The position numbers and the translations under genes are program-made. Of a stretch of 64,000 bases of DNA, positions 47,032-59,100 are shown piece after piece. The notes under the pieces are model-generated. The model was not told the origin of the DNA, searched no databases, and saw nothing but the letters and a program-made list of their open reading frames with translations. Origin of the DNA: Zea mays (Eukaryota; Streptophyta; Magnoliopsida; Poales; Poaceae); assembly GCF_902167145.1 (NCBI RefSeq), contig NC_050096.1, positions 180,579,825-180,643,824 of the forward strand, given 5' to 3'. How positions within the stretch are numbered: the stretch's first letter is position 1; every line of letters begins with the position of its first letter.

Positions 47032-48117
47032 TTTTACAGGTGCCAAAGGTTCACAATAAGCCAATAAAAAGACCAAGAAAGGGTTCAAACAAAGAGAGCA
47101 AAAGAAAACCTAAAGGCATCCTGGTCTGGCGCACCAGACTGTCCGGTGTGCCACCGGACAGTGTCCGGTGCACAAGGGCACTCGACGCTGAACTCGCTAC
47201 CTTCAGGAAAATGGGAGGTCGCTCCGCTATAATTCATCGGACTGCCCGGTGTGCCAGCGGAGCAACGGCTACTTCGCGCGCAACAGTCGACTGCAACGCA
47301 TTTAATGCGCGCCTGCGCGCGCAGAGGACAGAGCACGCGCAGTTGGCGCACCGGACAGTCTACAGGACCAGTTCGGTGCACCACCGGATAGCCCAGAGGC
47401 CCCACAAGTCAGAGCTCCAACGGTCGAACCCCAACGGTCTGCTGACGTGGCTGGCGCACCGGACAGTGTCCGGTGGCGCACTGGACTGTCCGGTGCGCCA
47501 TGCGACAGCAGCCTTCCAACAGCCATTTTTGGTGGTTGGGGCTATAAATACCCCAACCACCCCACATTCAATGGTATCCAAGTTTTCCACCTTCAACACA
47601 TTACAAGAGCTATAGCATTCAATTCTAGACACTCCAAAAAGATCAAATCCTCTCCCAAGTCCGGAATCACTCCAAATCAAATAGTGACTAGAGAGAGCGA
47701 CGTTTGTGTTCATTTGAGCTCTTGCACTTGGATCGCTTCTTTTCTTTCTCATTCTTCTTGTGATCAAACTCAATTGTAACCAAGGCAAGAGACACCAATT
47801 GTGTGGTGGTCCTTGCAGGAACTTTGTGTTCCGTTTGATTGAGAAGAGAAGCTCACTCGGTCTAAGTGACCGTTTGAGAGAGAGAAAGGGTTGAAAGAGA
47901 CCCGATCTTTGTGACCACCTCAACGGGGAGTAGGTTTGCAAGAACCGAACCTCGGTAAAACAAATCATCGTGTCTCACGCTTTATTTGCCCACGATTTGT
48001 TTTTCACCCTCTCTCTCTCGGACTCGTTCTTATTTCTAACGCTAACCCGGCTTGTAGTTGTGCTTAAGTTTATAAATTTTAGATTCGCCCTATTCACCCC
48101 CCTCTAGGCGACTTTCA
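47032..48117 (+). repeat. Sirevirus 5' LTR, second part
   Basis: The continuation of the LTR started at 32874. It holds several short inverted phrases around TGTCCGGTG, a likely TATA box (CTATAAATACCCC near 47542) and the terminus CTCTAGGCGACTTTCA. Confidence 0.85.
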
Positions 48118-48132
48118 ATTGGTATCAAAGCC
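48118..48132 (+). promoter_or_regulatory. Sirevirus primer-binding site
   Basis: ATTGGTATCAAAGCC, the initiator-Met tRNA complement with one change, directly follows the LTR end and precedes gag by 29 bases. Confidence 0.82.
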
Positions 48133-48161
48133 GGTGCTTCATTAGAGCTTAACCGCACGAA

Positions 48162-50798
48162 GTGATGTCGGGAGCATCCGCCAAGAGGGAATTCGGGACC
48201 GGCGAGAAGCCCGCCACAAGCCATGGGAAGGCTCCATCCGGGGAGTCCACCAACAAGGTGAAGGGATCCCCTTCACACAACAAGTCGCGTCGGAGTGGTG
48301 ACAAGAAGAAGAAGATGAGGAAGGTGGTCTACTACGAGACCGACTCTTCGTCGCCATCCACCTCCGGCTCCGACACGCCGTCCATAACTTCTAAGCACCA
48401 TGAGCGCAAGAAGTTTAGTAAGATTCCCCTACGCTACCCTCACATTCCAAAACGTACTCCATTACTTTCCGTCCCATTAGGCAAACCACCCATGTTTGAT
48501 GGTGAAGATTATAATATGTGGAGTGATAAAATGAGGCATCATCTAACCTCACTCCACACTAGCATTTGGGATGTTGTTGAGATTGGAGTACATGTACCAT
48601 CGCCGGGGGATGAAGACTATGATTCGGACGAGGTCGCCCAAATCCGGCACTTCAACTCTCAAGCCACCACTATACTCCTCGCCTCTCTAAGTCGAGAGGA
48701 GTATAACAAGGTGCAAGGATTGAAAAGTGCCAAAGAGATTTGGGACGTACTAAAGACCGCGCACGAAGGTGATGAGGTGACCAAAATCACCAAGCGGGAG
48801 ACGATCGAGGGGGAGCTCGGTCGCTTCCGGCTTCGCCAAGGGGAGGAGCCACAAGACATGTACAATCGCTTGAAGACCTTGGTGAACCAAGTGCGCAACC
48901 TCGGGAGCACAAAATGGGATGACCATGAAATGGTCAAGGTTATTCTAAGATCCCTCATTTTTCTTAATCCTACACAAGTTCAATTAATTCGAGGTAATCC
49001 TAGATATACACTAATGTCTCCCGAGGAGGTAATAGGGAATTTTGTGAGCTTTGAGTTGATGATCAAAGGTTCAAAGAAAATCATTGAGCTAGATGGCCCC
49101 TCCGCGCTCGAAGCGCAACCGGTAGCATTCAAGGCAACGAAGGAGAAAAAGGAGGAGTCTACATCATGTAGACAACCCATCGACGCCTCTAAGCTCGACA
49201 ACGAGGAGATGACACTCATCATCAAGAGTTTCCGCCAAATCCTCAAGCAAAGGAGGGGGAAGGATTACAAACCCCGCTCCAAGAAAATTTGCTACAAGTG
49301 TGGTAAGCCCGGTCATTTTATTGCTAAATGTCCATTATCTAGAGATAGTGACAGGGGTGACGACAAGAAGGGCAAGATGAGAGAAAAGAAAAAGTACTAC
49401 AAGAAGAAGGGCGGCGATGCCCATGTGTGTCGCGAGTGGGACTCCGACGAGAGCTCCTCCGACTCCTCCTCCAATGAGGACGCCGCTAACATCGCCGTTA
49501 CCAAGGGACTCCTCTTCCCCAACGTTGGCCACAAGTGCCTCATGGCAAAGGGCAGCAAAAGGAAGAAGGTAAAATCAAGATCCTCCACTAAATATGCTTC
49601 CTCTAGTGATGAAGATAATTCTAGTGAAAATGAGGAGGATAACTTGCACACCCTTTTTGCCAACCTAAGCATGCAACAAAAAGAAAAATTAAATGAATTA
49701 ATTAGTGCTATTCATGAGAAGGATGAACTCTTGGACACCCAAGAAGACTTCCTTATTAAAGAAAACAAGAAGCATGTTAAGGTTAAGAATGCTTATGCTC
49801 TAGAAGTAGAAAAGTGTGAAAAACTATCTAGTGAGTTAAGCACTTGCCATGATGTTATTACCAACCTTAGAAATGAGAATGCTAGTTTAATTGCTAAGGT
49901 TGATTCAAATGTTTGTGATGCTTCAATTCCCAATCTTAGAGATGATAATGTTAAATTATTTGCTAAGATTGAAGAATTAAATGTTTCTCTTGCTAGCCTT
50001 AAGATTGAAAACGAAAAATTAATTGCTAAGGCTAAAGAATTATATGTTTGCAATGCTTCCATTTCCGATCTTAGAGATCAGAATGATATTCTACGTGCTA
50101 AGATTGTTGAACTTAATTCTTGCAAACCCTCTACATCTACCATCGAGCATGTTACTATTTGCACTAGATGTAGAGATATTAACATTGATGCTATTCATGA
50201 TCATATGGCTTTAATTAAACAACAAAATGATCATATAGCAAAATTAGATGCTAACATTGCGGAGCATGACTTAGAAAATGAAAAGTTTAAATTTGCTAGA
50301 AGCATGCTCTATAGTGGGAGACGCCCTGGCATCAAGAATGGCATTGGCTTCCAAAAGGGAGACAATGTCAAACTTAATGCCCCTCCTAAAAGATTGTCAA
50401 ACTTTGTTAAGGGCAAGGCTCCCATGCCTCAGGATAACGAGGGTTACATTTTATACCCTGTCGGTTATCCCGAGAGCAAAATTAGGAGAATTCATTCTAG
50501 GAAGTCTCACTCTGGCCCTAATCATGCTTTTATGTACAAGGGTGAGACATCTAGTTCTAGGCAATCAACCCGTGCAAAATTGCCTAAGAAGAAAACTCCT
50601 ACTGCATCAAATGATCATAACATTTCATTTAAAACTTTTGATGCATCTTATGTTTTAACTAACAAATCCGGCAAGGTAGTTGCCAAGTATGTTGGGGGCA
50701 AGCACAAGGGGTCAAAGACTTGTGTTTGGGTACCCAAAGTTCTTGTATCTAATGTCAAAGGACCCAAAACCATTTGGGTACCTAAAATCAAGAACTAA
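48162..50798 (+). CDS. Sirevirus gag
   Basis: An intact frame of 878 codons, the capsid and RNA-binding protein of the Sirevirus. It has a basic Ser/Lys-rich N-terminus, then the UBN2-type capsid region (about residues 105-320; PPMFDGEDYNMWSDKM). A CCHC knuckle CYKCGKPGHFIAKC starts at residue 377. Residues about 430-520 are acidic and Ser-rich. Residues about 510-720 form a coiled coil with imperfect repeats of a NLRDxN...LIAKIEEL type. The C-terminus is basic with two near-repeats of the motif VWVPK. The length is usual for Sirevirus gag. The TAA stop is followed by pol in the +1 frame. Confidence 0.92.
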   Translation: MMSGASAKREFGTGEKPATSHGKAPSGESTNKVKGSPSHNKSRRSGDKKKKMRKVVYYETDSSSPSTSGSDTPSITSKHHERKKFSKIPLRYPHIPKRTPLLSVPLGKPPMFDGEDYNMWSDKMRHHLTSLHTSIWDVVEIGVHVPSPGDEDYDSDEVAQIRHFNSQATTILLASLSREEYNKVQGLKSAKEIWDVLKTAHEGDEVTKITKRETIEGELGRFRLRQGEEPQDMYNRLKTLVNQVRNLGSTKWDDHEMVKVILRSLIFLNPTQVQLIRGNPRYTLMSPEEVIGNFVSFELMIKGSKKIIELDGPSALEAQPVAFKATKEKKEESTSCRQPIDASKLDNEEMTLIIKSFRQILKQRRGKDYKPRSKKICYKCGKPGHFIAKCPLSRDSDRGDDKKGKMREKKKYYKKKGGDAHVCREWDSDESSSDSSSNEDAANIAVTKGLLFPNVGHKCLMAKGSKRKKVKSRSSTKYASSSDEDNSSENEEDNLHTLFANLSMQQKEKLNELISAIHEKDELLDTQEDFLIKENKKHVKVKNAYALEVEKCEKLSSELSTCHDVITNLRNENASLIAKVDSNVCDASIPNLRDDNVKLFAKIEELNVSLASLKIENEKLIAKAKELYVCNASISDLRDQNDILRAKIVELNSCKPSTSTIEHVTICTRCRDINIDAIHDHMALIKQQNDHIAKLDANIAEHDLENEKFKFARSMLYSGRRPGIKNGIGFQKGDNVKLNAPPKRLSNFVKGKAPMPQDNEGYILYPVGYPESKIRRIHSRKSHSGPNHAFMYKGETSSSRQSTRAKLPKKKTPTASNDHNISFKTFDASYVLTNKSGKVVAKYVGGKHKGSKTCVWVPKVLVSNVKGPKTIWVPKIKN

Positions 50799-50811
50799 AC
50801 TTGTTTTGTAG

Positions 50812-50996
50812 GTTTATGCATCCGGGGGCTCAAGTTGGATCGTCGATAGCGGGTGCACAAACCATATGACAGGGGAGAAGAAGATGTTCTCCTCCTACGA
50901 GAAAAACCAAGATCCCCAACGAGCTATCACATTTGGGGATGGAAACCAAGGTTTGGTCAAAGGATTGGGTAAAATTGCTATATCTCTTGACCATTC
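50812..50996 (+). pseudogene. Sirevirus pol, protease start, truncated by element C
   Basis: In the +1 frame relative to gag, right after a TAG at 50809-50811, the protease start reads SSWIVDSGCTNHMTGE and continues to SLDHS, where the LTR of element C begins (50997). The gag TAA and this frame offset imply that pol needs recoding or re-initiation. GAG-pre-INT, integrase and RT should resume on the far side of element C, outside the window. Confidence 0.85.
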
Positions 50997-51509
50997 TGTT
51001 GGAACTTGCGTTCCGGTGCAAGTTGATCCAACGGGGGAGCGTAGCAACGCAAACAGGGTTTTTGCACGAGATGGCAATAGCTCTGTTAATCTAGCCTCTC
51101 AAGGGCACTGTGCGGGGGGTATTTATAGGTATCTGAGTGCCCATCGTCCAGTGTTAGGGACGCATGTGCCCTCAGGCACCTAGGTTATCCCCGGAATATT
51201 CCATAAAGCAGGGTTACAAACCGTAACTACAGGGAGACCTTTACAAATTAGGCCCGTAATGCGCAGCGGCCACGCAGGGCCTGTTACAATGGGCCGGATC
51301 ACACGTGGGCCTCCATGTTGGGCGAGGTCGCAAGATGAGACGACCTCGTCACAGGTCTTCGTCCGGCAACGTGTGGAACTTCGTCACCGGTCTTCGTCCG
51401 GCGACGTGTGGGACGAAGGGTGAGTCTGCCCGTCGTCTTGCCTCCGTTGATCCAGCGAGGTCAGCGAAGGCATCGAGCGAAGGGTGGCGTCTTCGCCTTC
51501 GCCCCAACA
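50997..51509 (-). repeat. 3' LTR of element C
   Basis: 513 bp. On the minus strand it starts TGTTGGGGCGAAGGCG and ends TCCAACA. The adjoining internal bases (51510-51527, minus strand) read GGTCCCTCGGAGGGCAAA, a purine-rich tract fitting the polypurine tract. A TATA-like CTATAAATAC (minus strand) lies near 51118-51127. It differs in sequence from the LTR at 61246, so the two are not partners. Confidence 0.75.
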
Positions 51510-51676
51510 TTTGCCCTCCGAGGGACCAGTTCGACTAAGTCATCTGGTGCCGAAGACGTCGCTAGATGGTGGAGACGCTGCCCTCACTCGAAGTGGTCCC
51601 GCGGGGGTTTTTGACATGACCGTTGATTGACGCCGTACTGTTGGATTGCGGGTTTCCCGAAGCGCCGTGCTCTGTT

Positions 51677-51683
51677 TATAAAA
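51677..51683 (+). promoter_or_regulatory. Putative TATA box for the antisense gene of element C
   Basis: TATAAAA in the context GTTTATAAAAGGGGGCG, 171 bp before the ATG at 51848, followed by a C/T-rich leader with AAAACCCTAACC. It is the strongest TATA match of the three antisense genes in the window. Confidence 0.6.
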
Positions 51684-51847
51684 GGGGGCGGGGGGCGGCA
51701 CATTTTGTACTTTATCTTTCCGCGCTCCGCGAAAACCCTAACCGCCTTTTCACACCGCTCGCTGCTCGTCTGCCCTCCTTGCTCTTGCTCGTCGGAGATC
51801 TGGCCCGTGTGAAGCAGACCGCCCGCCGCCGCCGATGGTACGTAGCG

Positions 51848-54800
51848 ATGTCGTCCTCTTCCTCTTCTGCTGCCGCTACACCGCCGGCCGACGCGTCTTC
51901 TAAGGAGACGCTGAGCAATGTGGCGGTGGAGGAGTTGCACGCTGGTGACACAGTGGAGTTCGGCGTGTCGCGGATGTCCTCGATCCGCGTTCAAGACATG
52001 CAACAGCTTGGTTATTTTGGCGGCGGAGTGGCACGTGTCCCGGGGGCGGAGGAGGTCCCCGAGCCAGAAGGCGAGTTGGTTGTCTTCGAGGCTTTCTTCG
52101 CCGCTGGCCTTCGTCTGCCCGCGCATCGATTCGTGGGGGAAGTTCTGCGTAGATTCAACGTCCAGGTCCACCAGCTGACGCCGAATGCCGTGGTGGCCCT
52201 GTCAAAATATGTCTGGGCAACGACTTCGTACGGCGGGCAGCCATCGGCCGAAGTCTTCGCGAAGTATTATTGTCTGCATTGGCAGAAAAGGATGATCGGA
52301 AATAAGATTGCTCAATTTGGGTCCTGTACATTTACGCCGAAGACCGGCAAGACTTCGATGGAAGTCTTTGAGTTGGTTCCTTGTGCCCGCAATAAATGGG
52401 GCAACTGGTGGGAGTTTTGGTTCTACGTTGCTGAGGGCACAATCGAAGACCATCCGGGGCTCCCCGTGGCCGAGATGTGCTCGCATTATTACTCAGTGTA
52501 CCCGCAGTTTGAAGTGGCGGAGGAGGATGCAGACGAAGGGGCCCTGCGGTGCGCGGCCGGCTTGAGTAGCGGGCGCGATCTGGTTGAGGAGTTTGTCGTG
52601 TATGGGGTGTGGCCCTTGGCGCGTGGCTAGGCGCTGGGCGAAGTATGCCCTCGCCAGATGCCCTCCCGTGGCGGGATGCAGGTGCGGAGTCCCGCCTTCG
52701 CACTGGATCTGCATGGCCGAGATCCCGCCGCATTCGTGCGTGAGGTGGAGGATGGGGCAGTGCGGATTGTTGGTCGCTATGTGCCAAAGACGGAGGCCCA
52801 GCGTAGTTGGGATATACGCGGATCCAATGATCGCTTGAATAGGGTCTTCGAGTTGAACAAGCTGCCGTATGGCGGTTATCCCGGGCAAGACGTTGTCGAC
52901 CGCCACGGGAAAAAAATCGGCGGCGGAGACTGAAGACGATTCCGCGCCGGCGGCCGCCCCATCCTCCAAGAAGAGGAAGCTAGGTACTGCGAAGGGAGGG
53001 CTTGGGGTTTCCGACAGTTTTGCTATGGAGTTGATGGGGACATGCGCGGCCCCCGGGGGAAGGATGTCTTCGCCCGAGCTCCGGGAGTCTTCGGCGCGGA
53101 TGCTGAAGGTTACCGGGGGTCGGTGGCCTAAGAACGTTCCTATCCCCCGCGCGGCCGGCGAAGACTTTTTTACATCTCGCATGGTTCGTGATATGAGGGT
53201 GTTTCCTTATGGGCGAAATATTGCTGCTGTTGTGTCGGTAGTGATGGACAAGGATCGTCAGGAGGCTGCGCAGAAGCGTCGGGCGGTCATCAGGCTGCTC
53301 GTGGCTAGGCTGAAGAGGGCGCGGGGGACTGCGAAGTCTGCCGCCCTCGGCGGTAGCCAGTCGACGCAGGCGGCAAAGTCGGCCGCCCCTAGGTCCAGCA
53401 AGGTGCCGGAGGTCATGAAGGCAACCGAAGCCGGCGGAACCAAGTCCGCCTCGGCCGGAGCCGCGAAGGCCCGAGAATTGCCTTCGCCGGGGAAGCGTGT
53501 TGCCGACTTCGCCACTGATATTAGCGTGGACGATTATCTCGTTGGTAAGTCGTTAGCCCGAGTTTTTTTGACTGTTGGGACGTTGCAGGATCGGGCGAGG
53601 GGCAACTTGTTGTTGTTCCGCCTGCGGTGGCGCCCGCGGTGTCTACTGTGGTGCCTGAGGCGAAGGGTAGCACTCTCAGCGCTGGCGGTGAGATTCCGGC
53701 GCTCACTGCCATCAAGGACGAGGCGGGAGCCGTGTCCCGCCGGTTGAAGGAGGCGTCGCAGCGGCTAAGTCAGGTAAGTTGAGCTAGACTTCGGTTTTTA
53801 CCGGTTTCGTTGGGATTGTGGTCTTATGTGTGTCTTTTAGGCGGCTGACTTCGCTGACCGCGTGGCGTCGGGGGCCCTGACGGCAGTTGTGTCTGCCGAA
53901 GTCGAGAGACTTCGGGCGCAGCATGCTGACGCCGTCCAGGAAAAGTCGGTCGCTGATAGCAAGTGCCGCAAACTGGCGGAGAAGGTGGCTGCGTTGGAGG
54001 GCGAGAGGACTGAGCTCCGGTGCCAGCTGGCGGAGGAAGGAGGGAGGCTAATCAGGCCCTCGCCAAGGCGCAGTCTGCGCAGGCGAGGGCCAATTTGGCG
54101 TGGGTGGAGGGTAGCCTCGCCAGCCAGCGCGCCGAGGAATGGGAGGAGCGGTTCAACGCTCTGCAGGCCCGCATGGAGAGGGCCGAGGCTTCTACGCGCT
54201 CGGAGGTTGAGCGGACGCGCAAGCAGCTTATGGACTCATACCACGAGCTGGGCGCGCGGACCGCTGACTTCGAAGTGCCCGACCGAGAGTCAGGCCTTCG
54301 TTGCCTCGAGTGGCTGCAAGAGGAGTTGCTGGCGCTCCCGACCATTGTGGAGGGATTTATGTCCTTTGCCTCCCTGGTCACCTGCGAAGGGGCGATGAAC
54401 GCGCTGTCCCGCGAAGGGTGCCGTCACTATGTGGTCTTCGACCGATCTGATGAGGATTTCGAGCGCGAGATTTACAAGGTTGAGGACCCTGTGGTGAAGG
54501 AATCCGTGGGAGCCCTTTTTGACCGGATGTGGGGCCCCCACGGTCGGGAGGTGGTCAGGGAGCGGTACGACCGGGCGAGGGGTCAGGTAATTTTTGACTT
54601 TTGTTTAGTGTTGTTGAATGTGGGTTATATGTGGGCTTGCTGAATTGGTGTGCTGTGTTTCAGGCGGCGCGTGACGAGAAAGTGGAGGACTTCGGAGCGT
54701 TGAACAGCGCGCGGCCTGAGGCGAAGTCGAACCCGGTGGCGGCCGGGGCCGAGGTCGCCCCGGTGCCGCCCCTAGAAACCGTCGAAGGCTCCATCGCTGC

Positions 54801-55458
54801 CCCTGAGGCTACTGTGTCTGGTGGTGGCTCGTCGCCAACTGCTGTGCCGAGGGCTGAGGATCCCCCGAAGACGGCGACGGAGCCGGCAGTGGAGGATCCC
54901 ACGGCGGCTCGGTCTTCGTAGGTGGCTTAGTGGGTGTGGGTAGTTAGGGAATTTTGTATATGTTGCTGAACCTTGGTTGCTGCGCAGGTTCAAGATTTTG
55001 GGCCTGCGCACGCAACTGCTACTGCTAATTTTGTGGCGGCTTCGACCGTGGATGCTGGGAATGAATTGGATGAGTCTGCTTCTAAGTTTTCTGATTTTGG
55101 TGACTCTGGGAGTTCGGTTGAGTGGACGGAAGAGTCGTAGGATGAGGACTTGGATTACTTTGCGGCCTTGGATGTGGCAGCGGCGGATGCTTCGCCGCGT
55201 GCTGCGGATGCTAAAGTTGTGTCTGGTCCGAGTGCTGGGTGTAGGCCGCGAAGGGCGATTGCGAAGCGTAGAGTGAGTGAGGCGGACGGCGGTCGGCTTC
55301 GTGTGGGCAGGGCTGGCAAGCAGGAATTGTTGTCCTCACCGGCCGTTGCGAGTGTAGGTGAGGGGGAGCTGCGAAGTCTTTTTGAGGGTGAGGAGCTTAG
55401 GATAATGCTATTTAACTATAGGGAGATGAGAATTATTCCGAAGGTTGAACCGATGTAA
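51848..55458 (+). CDS. Antisense gene of element C, five apparent exons, degraded
   Basis: Opposite strand to gag-pol. Apparent exons: 51848-53544, 53589-53773, 53841-54586, 54664-54917 and 54988-55458, with GTAAGT/GTAATT/GTAGGT donors and TTGCAG/TTTTAG/TTTCAG/GCGCAG acceptors. Exon 1 has a Ser/Ala run, then the conserved domain (FEAFFAAGLRLPAHRFV, VHQLTPNAV, WWEFWFYV), a basic stretch and a Lys/Ala-rich part. Exon 3 is a long coiled coil with a conserved Leu/Glu-rich tail. Exon 5 is acidic. Lesions: TAG at about 52628 (Trp expected), a frameshift in an A-run near 52910, another near 54040, and TAG near 55137 (Trp expected). The function is unknown. It shares the first domain with the genes in A and D. 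Confidence 0.62.
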
Positions 55459-55640
55459 GGTGTGATGTCCTCGCTGTACATATGTAACTATAGCTTGTAT
55501 GATGAGGTTGTGCGCCTTCGCGCATCCGGCTATGCTCATAAAGGCGTTGTGCACTTGGTCTGGTGTGTTTATTATGTCAGTCCGGCGCGCCTGTAGTTGG
55601 TCTTTGCGCGGACAGTTTGGTGTGGGGTTTAGCACGGGTA

Positions 55641-55955
55641 GTCTCTTGAGGAAGACTTCGATTTTTCGCACTTGTTGTGCTTAGACCGGCTGCACCCTTA
55701 GGCGACTTTTGCACGGATAGTCTTTTTGAGGAAGACTTCGATTTTTCGCACTTGTTGTGCTAGTCTGGCTGCACCCTTAGGCGACTTTTGCACGGATAGT
55801 CTTTTTGAGGACGACTTCGATTTTTCGCACTTGTTGTGCTAGTCCGGCTGCACCCTTAGGCGACTTTTGCACGGATAGTCTTTTTGAGAAAGACTTCGAT
55901 TTTGCGCCTTGTTGTGCTAGTCCGGCTGCACCCTTAGGCGACTTTTGCGCGGAGT
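55641..55955. repeat. 79-bp tandem repeats (four copies) in element C
   Basis: Units start with AGTCTTTTTGAGGAAGACTT and end with CTTTTGCACGGAT, at about 55641, 55719, 55798 and 55878. They lie between the ends of the two convergent genes. No coding role. Confidence 0.88.
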
Positions 55956-56185
55956 GTCGCACGCGAGGGTAGCTGGCGCTGCCCCTCGCGGTGACTTTGT
56001 ATTGGTCAAATGTCGAAGACCGTCTACGCGGTCTTTTTTCGATGTAGATTTTTTTTGCGGGGGATTTTTCACTTGTATATTACATGACTCCGCCTCGTTA
56101 AAAACCTCACCCCCCGGGAGGAAATTACTGCGGGCCAGAATAAAATTGTATTTGTGAATTACAAGGGCGAGCTGGCCCTGATGAG

Positions 56186-59100
56186 TCAAACAAAAAATTT
56201 GCGGAGATTATCAATGTTCCAGGAATGCTCCAAGTCCTCGCCGGATGGCGTTGCGAGCCTGTATGCGCTGGGCGATGCCTTCGTCTTGACGATGAAAGGG
56301 CCCTCCCACCTGGGCTCCAGCTTGCCCCTGGACTCTTTCCGAGCTGTTCGGACGAGTACGAGGTCCCCTTCGCTGAATTCCCTCGGGATGACTGCGTGGT
56401 CGCGCCATGCTTTTGTTTGGGCTTGGTATTTATTTAGAGCCTGTAGGGCGAAGACGCGGTCTCCATCGATGAGGTCCTTCGAAGTGGGCTCGTCCACGTC
56501 GGGGATAGCTGACGAGACTGTCCGTGGGGACCCATGTTTTATTTCTTGCGGGGTCATGGCCTCCGATCCATATAGGAGGCGGAAAGAGGTGAACCCAGTC
56601 GCCCTGCACTTAGTCGTGTTTAGCGCCCAGACCGCTTCAGGTAACAAATCGGCCCACTTGCCCTTTTTCTCGTCGAGGAGCATCTTCTTGACAGCTGTGA
56701 AAATTTTGCCATTTGCGCGTTCCACAACTCCGTTGGACTGCGGTTGGTATACTGAGGCGAAGGCAAGCTTGGTGCCAATGGAGAAGCAGAAATCCTTGAA
56801 GTCTTGGCTGTCAAACTGCTTGCCGTTGTCGACTGTGAGTTCGGACGGTACTCCGAAGCGGCAAACAATGTTTTGCCAGAAGAATTTCTGTGCAGTCTTT
56901 GATGTTATTGTGGATACAGCCCTCACCTCGATCCATTTGGTAAAATACTCGACAGCGACGAAGGTGAACTTGAGGTTCCCCTGAGCCGTGGGCAGGGGCC
57001 CGACAATGTCCAGGCCCCAGCGCTGGAGAGGCCATGTGTGGGCGATTAGTTTTGTGAATTGCGAAGGGCTGCCTGATCGAGGAGAAAACTTCTGGCAGGC
57101 TTCGCAGGACCTTGTGACCCGATTTGCGGCGCAGATCATTGCGGGCCAGCAGAAACCTTGACGGATCACCTTTGCGGCTAGGGCCCTTGGCCCTGCGTGA
57201 GAGCCGCAAGTACCGCTGTGGACTTCGCGCATGATTTGGACGCCTTCGGTCTCGGTGACACATTTAAGCATTGGTTGACTGACCCCCTTCTTGTAATGCT
57301 GGCCTTCAATCAGCGCGAAGTCCCGGCTTCGATGCTTGAGGCGTTTGGCCTTGTTGATGTCGGTTGGATGGTAGTACCCCTGTAGAAACAGGGTTATTGG
57401 TGCCCGCCAGTCTTCGGTCATAATAAGGTTGACTATGCGGTGGCCCTCGCTGTCATTGGTTATTTGGAGCCCTTCGGGGCTGCGGACGGCTGGCGTGCCG
57501 ATAACATGGTAGAACATGTCGGAGGGCAGGGACTCGCCTCTGGCGGCAGCCTTGGCCAATGCGTCGGCCTCCTCATTCTTGGCCCGGTCCACATGCTGCA
57601 AGGTGAAACCCTTGAATTGTCTCTCGAGACTACGGATGGCCGCGAGGTATTGCATAAGTGCTGGGTCCTTTGCTGCGTAGTCTTTCTCGACTTGGCCGTC
57701 GACTACCTTGGAGTCTGTTCTAATAATGCAGGTGGTGACACCAAGGGCCCTTAGTTTGCGGAGGCCGAGGATGACAGCTTCGTATTCTGCTATGTTGTTT
57801 GTGCATCTGTCAGATTCCAGAGCGAAGCTGAGGCGTGTCGCGTATCTGTGCTTGACCCCGGCGGGTGAGGTAATGACTGTAGCAGCGCCTGCCCCCGCAT
57901 GACACCATGCGCCGTCGCAATGGATTGTCCAAACCTTCTCTGCGGACGGGTCCGGCTGTGTTATTGGCCCAGTCCAGTCGACGACGAAGTCTACCAGAAC
58001 TTGTGACTTGATGGCTGTCCTGGGCTCGAAAGTGATGTGGTAGCCGGAGAGTTCGGCCGCCCATTTGGCGATCCGTACCGATGCCTCCGAGTTCCTGAAT
58101 AATTCGCCGAGTCCCCTATCTGAGGTGACTCGGACCTTGAATGCTTCAAAATAGTGGCGCAATTTGCGCGAAGACATAACAACTGCATAGGCAATCTTTT
58201 CCAGTTCCGTCATGTTACATTTTGATGCTGTGAGCACTTCGGAGACGTAATAAACTGGACACTTCCTGATCACGCCCTCTATTGTCTGCTCCTGAACCAG
58301 TGCCGTGCTGACCACGTGCGGCGAGGCCGCAACATAAAGCAACAGGGGTAGCGAAGAGTCGGGGCTTGTAAGAACTGCCAATTTCGATAGGTACTGTTTC
58401 AATGAGGCGAAGGCCGCCGCCTGCTCTGGTCCCCAAGCGAAGTCTTTTGCGCCGCGGAGAGTTTTGAGGAAGGGGAGACTTCGCTCTGCGGATTTGGAGA
58501 TGAATCTGTTGAGGGCGGCCAATCTGCCTGTTAGGCGTTGGACGTCTCTGGCTGACTGTGGGGGCGTCATGTTGATGATGGCCTGAATTTTGGTTGGGTT
58601 GGCCTCGATTCCGCGGTGTGATACCAGGTAGCCCAATATTTTCCCTTGGCGAACGCCGAAGACGCACTTTTTGGGGTTTAGGCGAAGTCGTGCGTCCCGC
58701 ATGTTCGCAAATGTTTCGGCGAGGTCAGCAAGATGGTCCTCCTTGCTCCTGCTGGCGACGACGATGTCGTCCACATACGTGAATATATTTCTGCCGACTT
58801 GCCCCTCGAGCACCGTTTTGGTAAGCCGGGAGAAAGTGGACCCGACGTTCTTGAGTCCCTCTGGCATTCTGATGAAGCAATATGTGCCGAAGGGTGTTAT
58901 GAAGCTGGTGCTGGCCTTGTCCTCCTCCTTCATATATATTTGATGGTAACCGGAGAAGCAGTCGAGGAGTGACATGACTTCGCACCCGGCCGCGCTATCG
59001 ACTATTTTGTTGATCCGAGGCAGCGGGAAGTTGTCCTTTGGGCAGGCCTTGTTGAGACTGGTGAAGTCGATGCACATCCGCCATTTGCCGCTCTTTTTCT

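Larger units (their letters stand above)
32874..50996 (+). mobile_element. Opie/Ji-like Sirevirus (Ty1/copia), split by elements B and C
   Basis: The 5' LTR starts TGAAAGGGAATTAAGC at 32874, is split after 32972 by element B, resumes at 47032 and ends CTTTCA at 48117. The LTR is about 1185 bp when the insertion is ignored. It includes repeated TGTCCGGTG/CACCGGACA phrases typical of the Ji/Opie LTR. The primer site ATTGGTATCAAAGCC (48118-48132) follows, then gag (48162-50798) and the start of pol. Element C interrupts pol at 50997. The rest of pol and the 3' LTR are outside the window. Confidence 0.85.
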
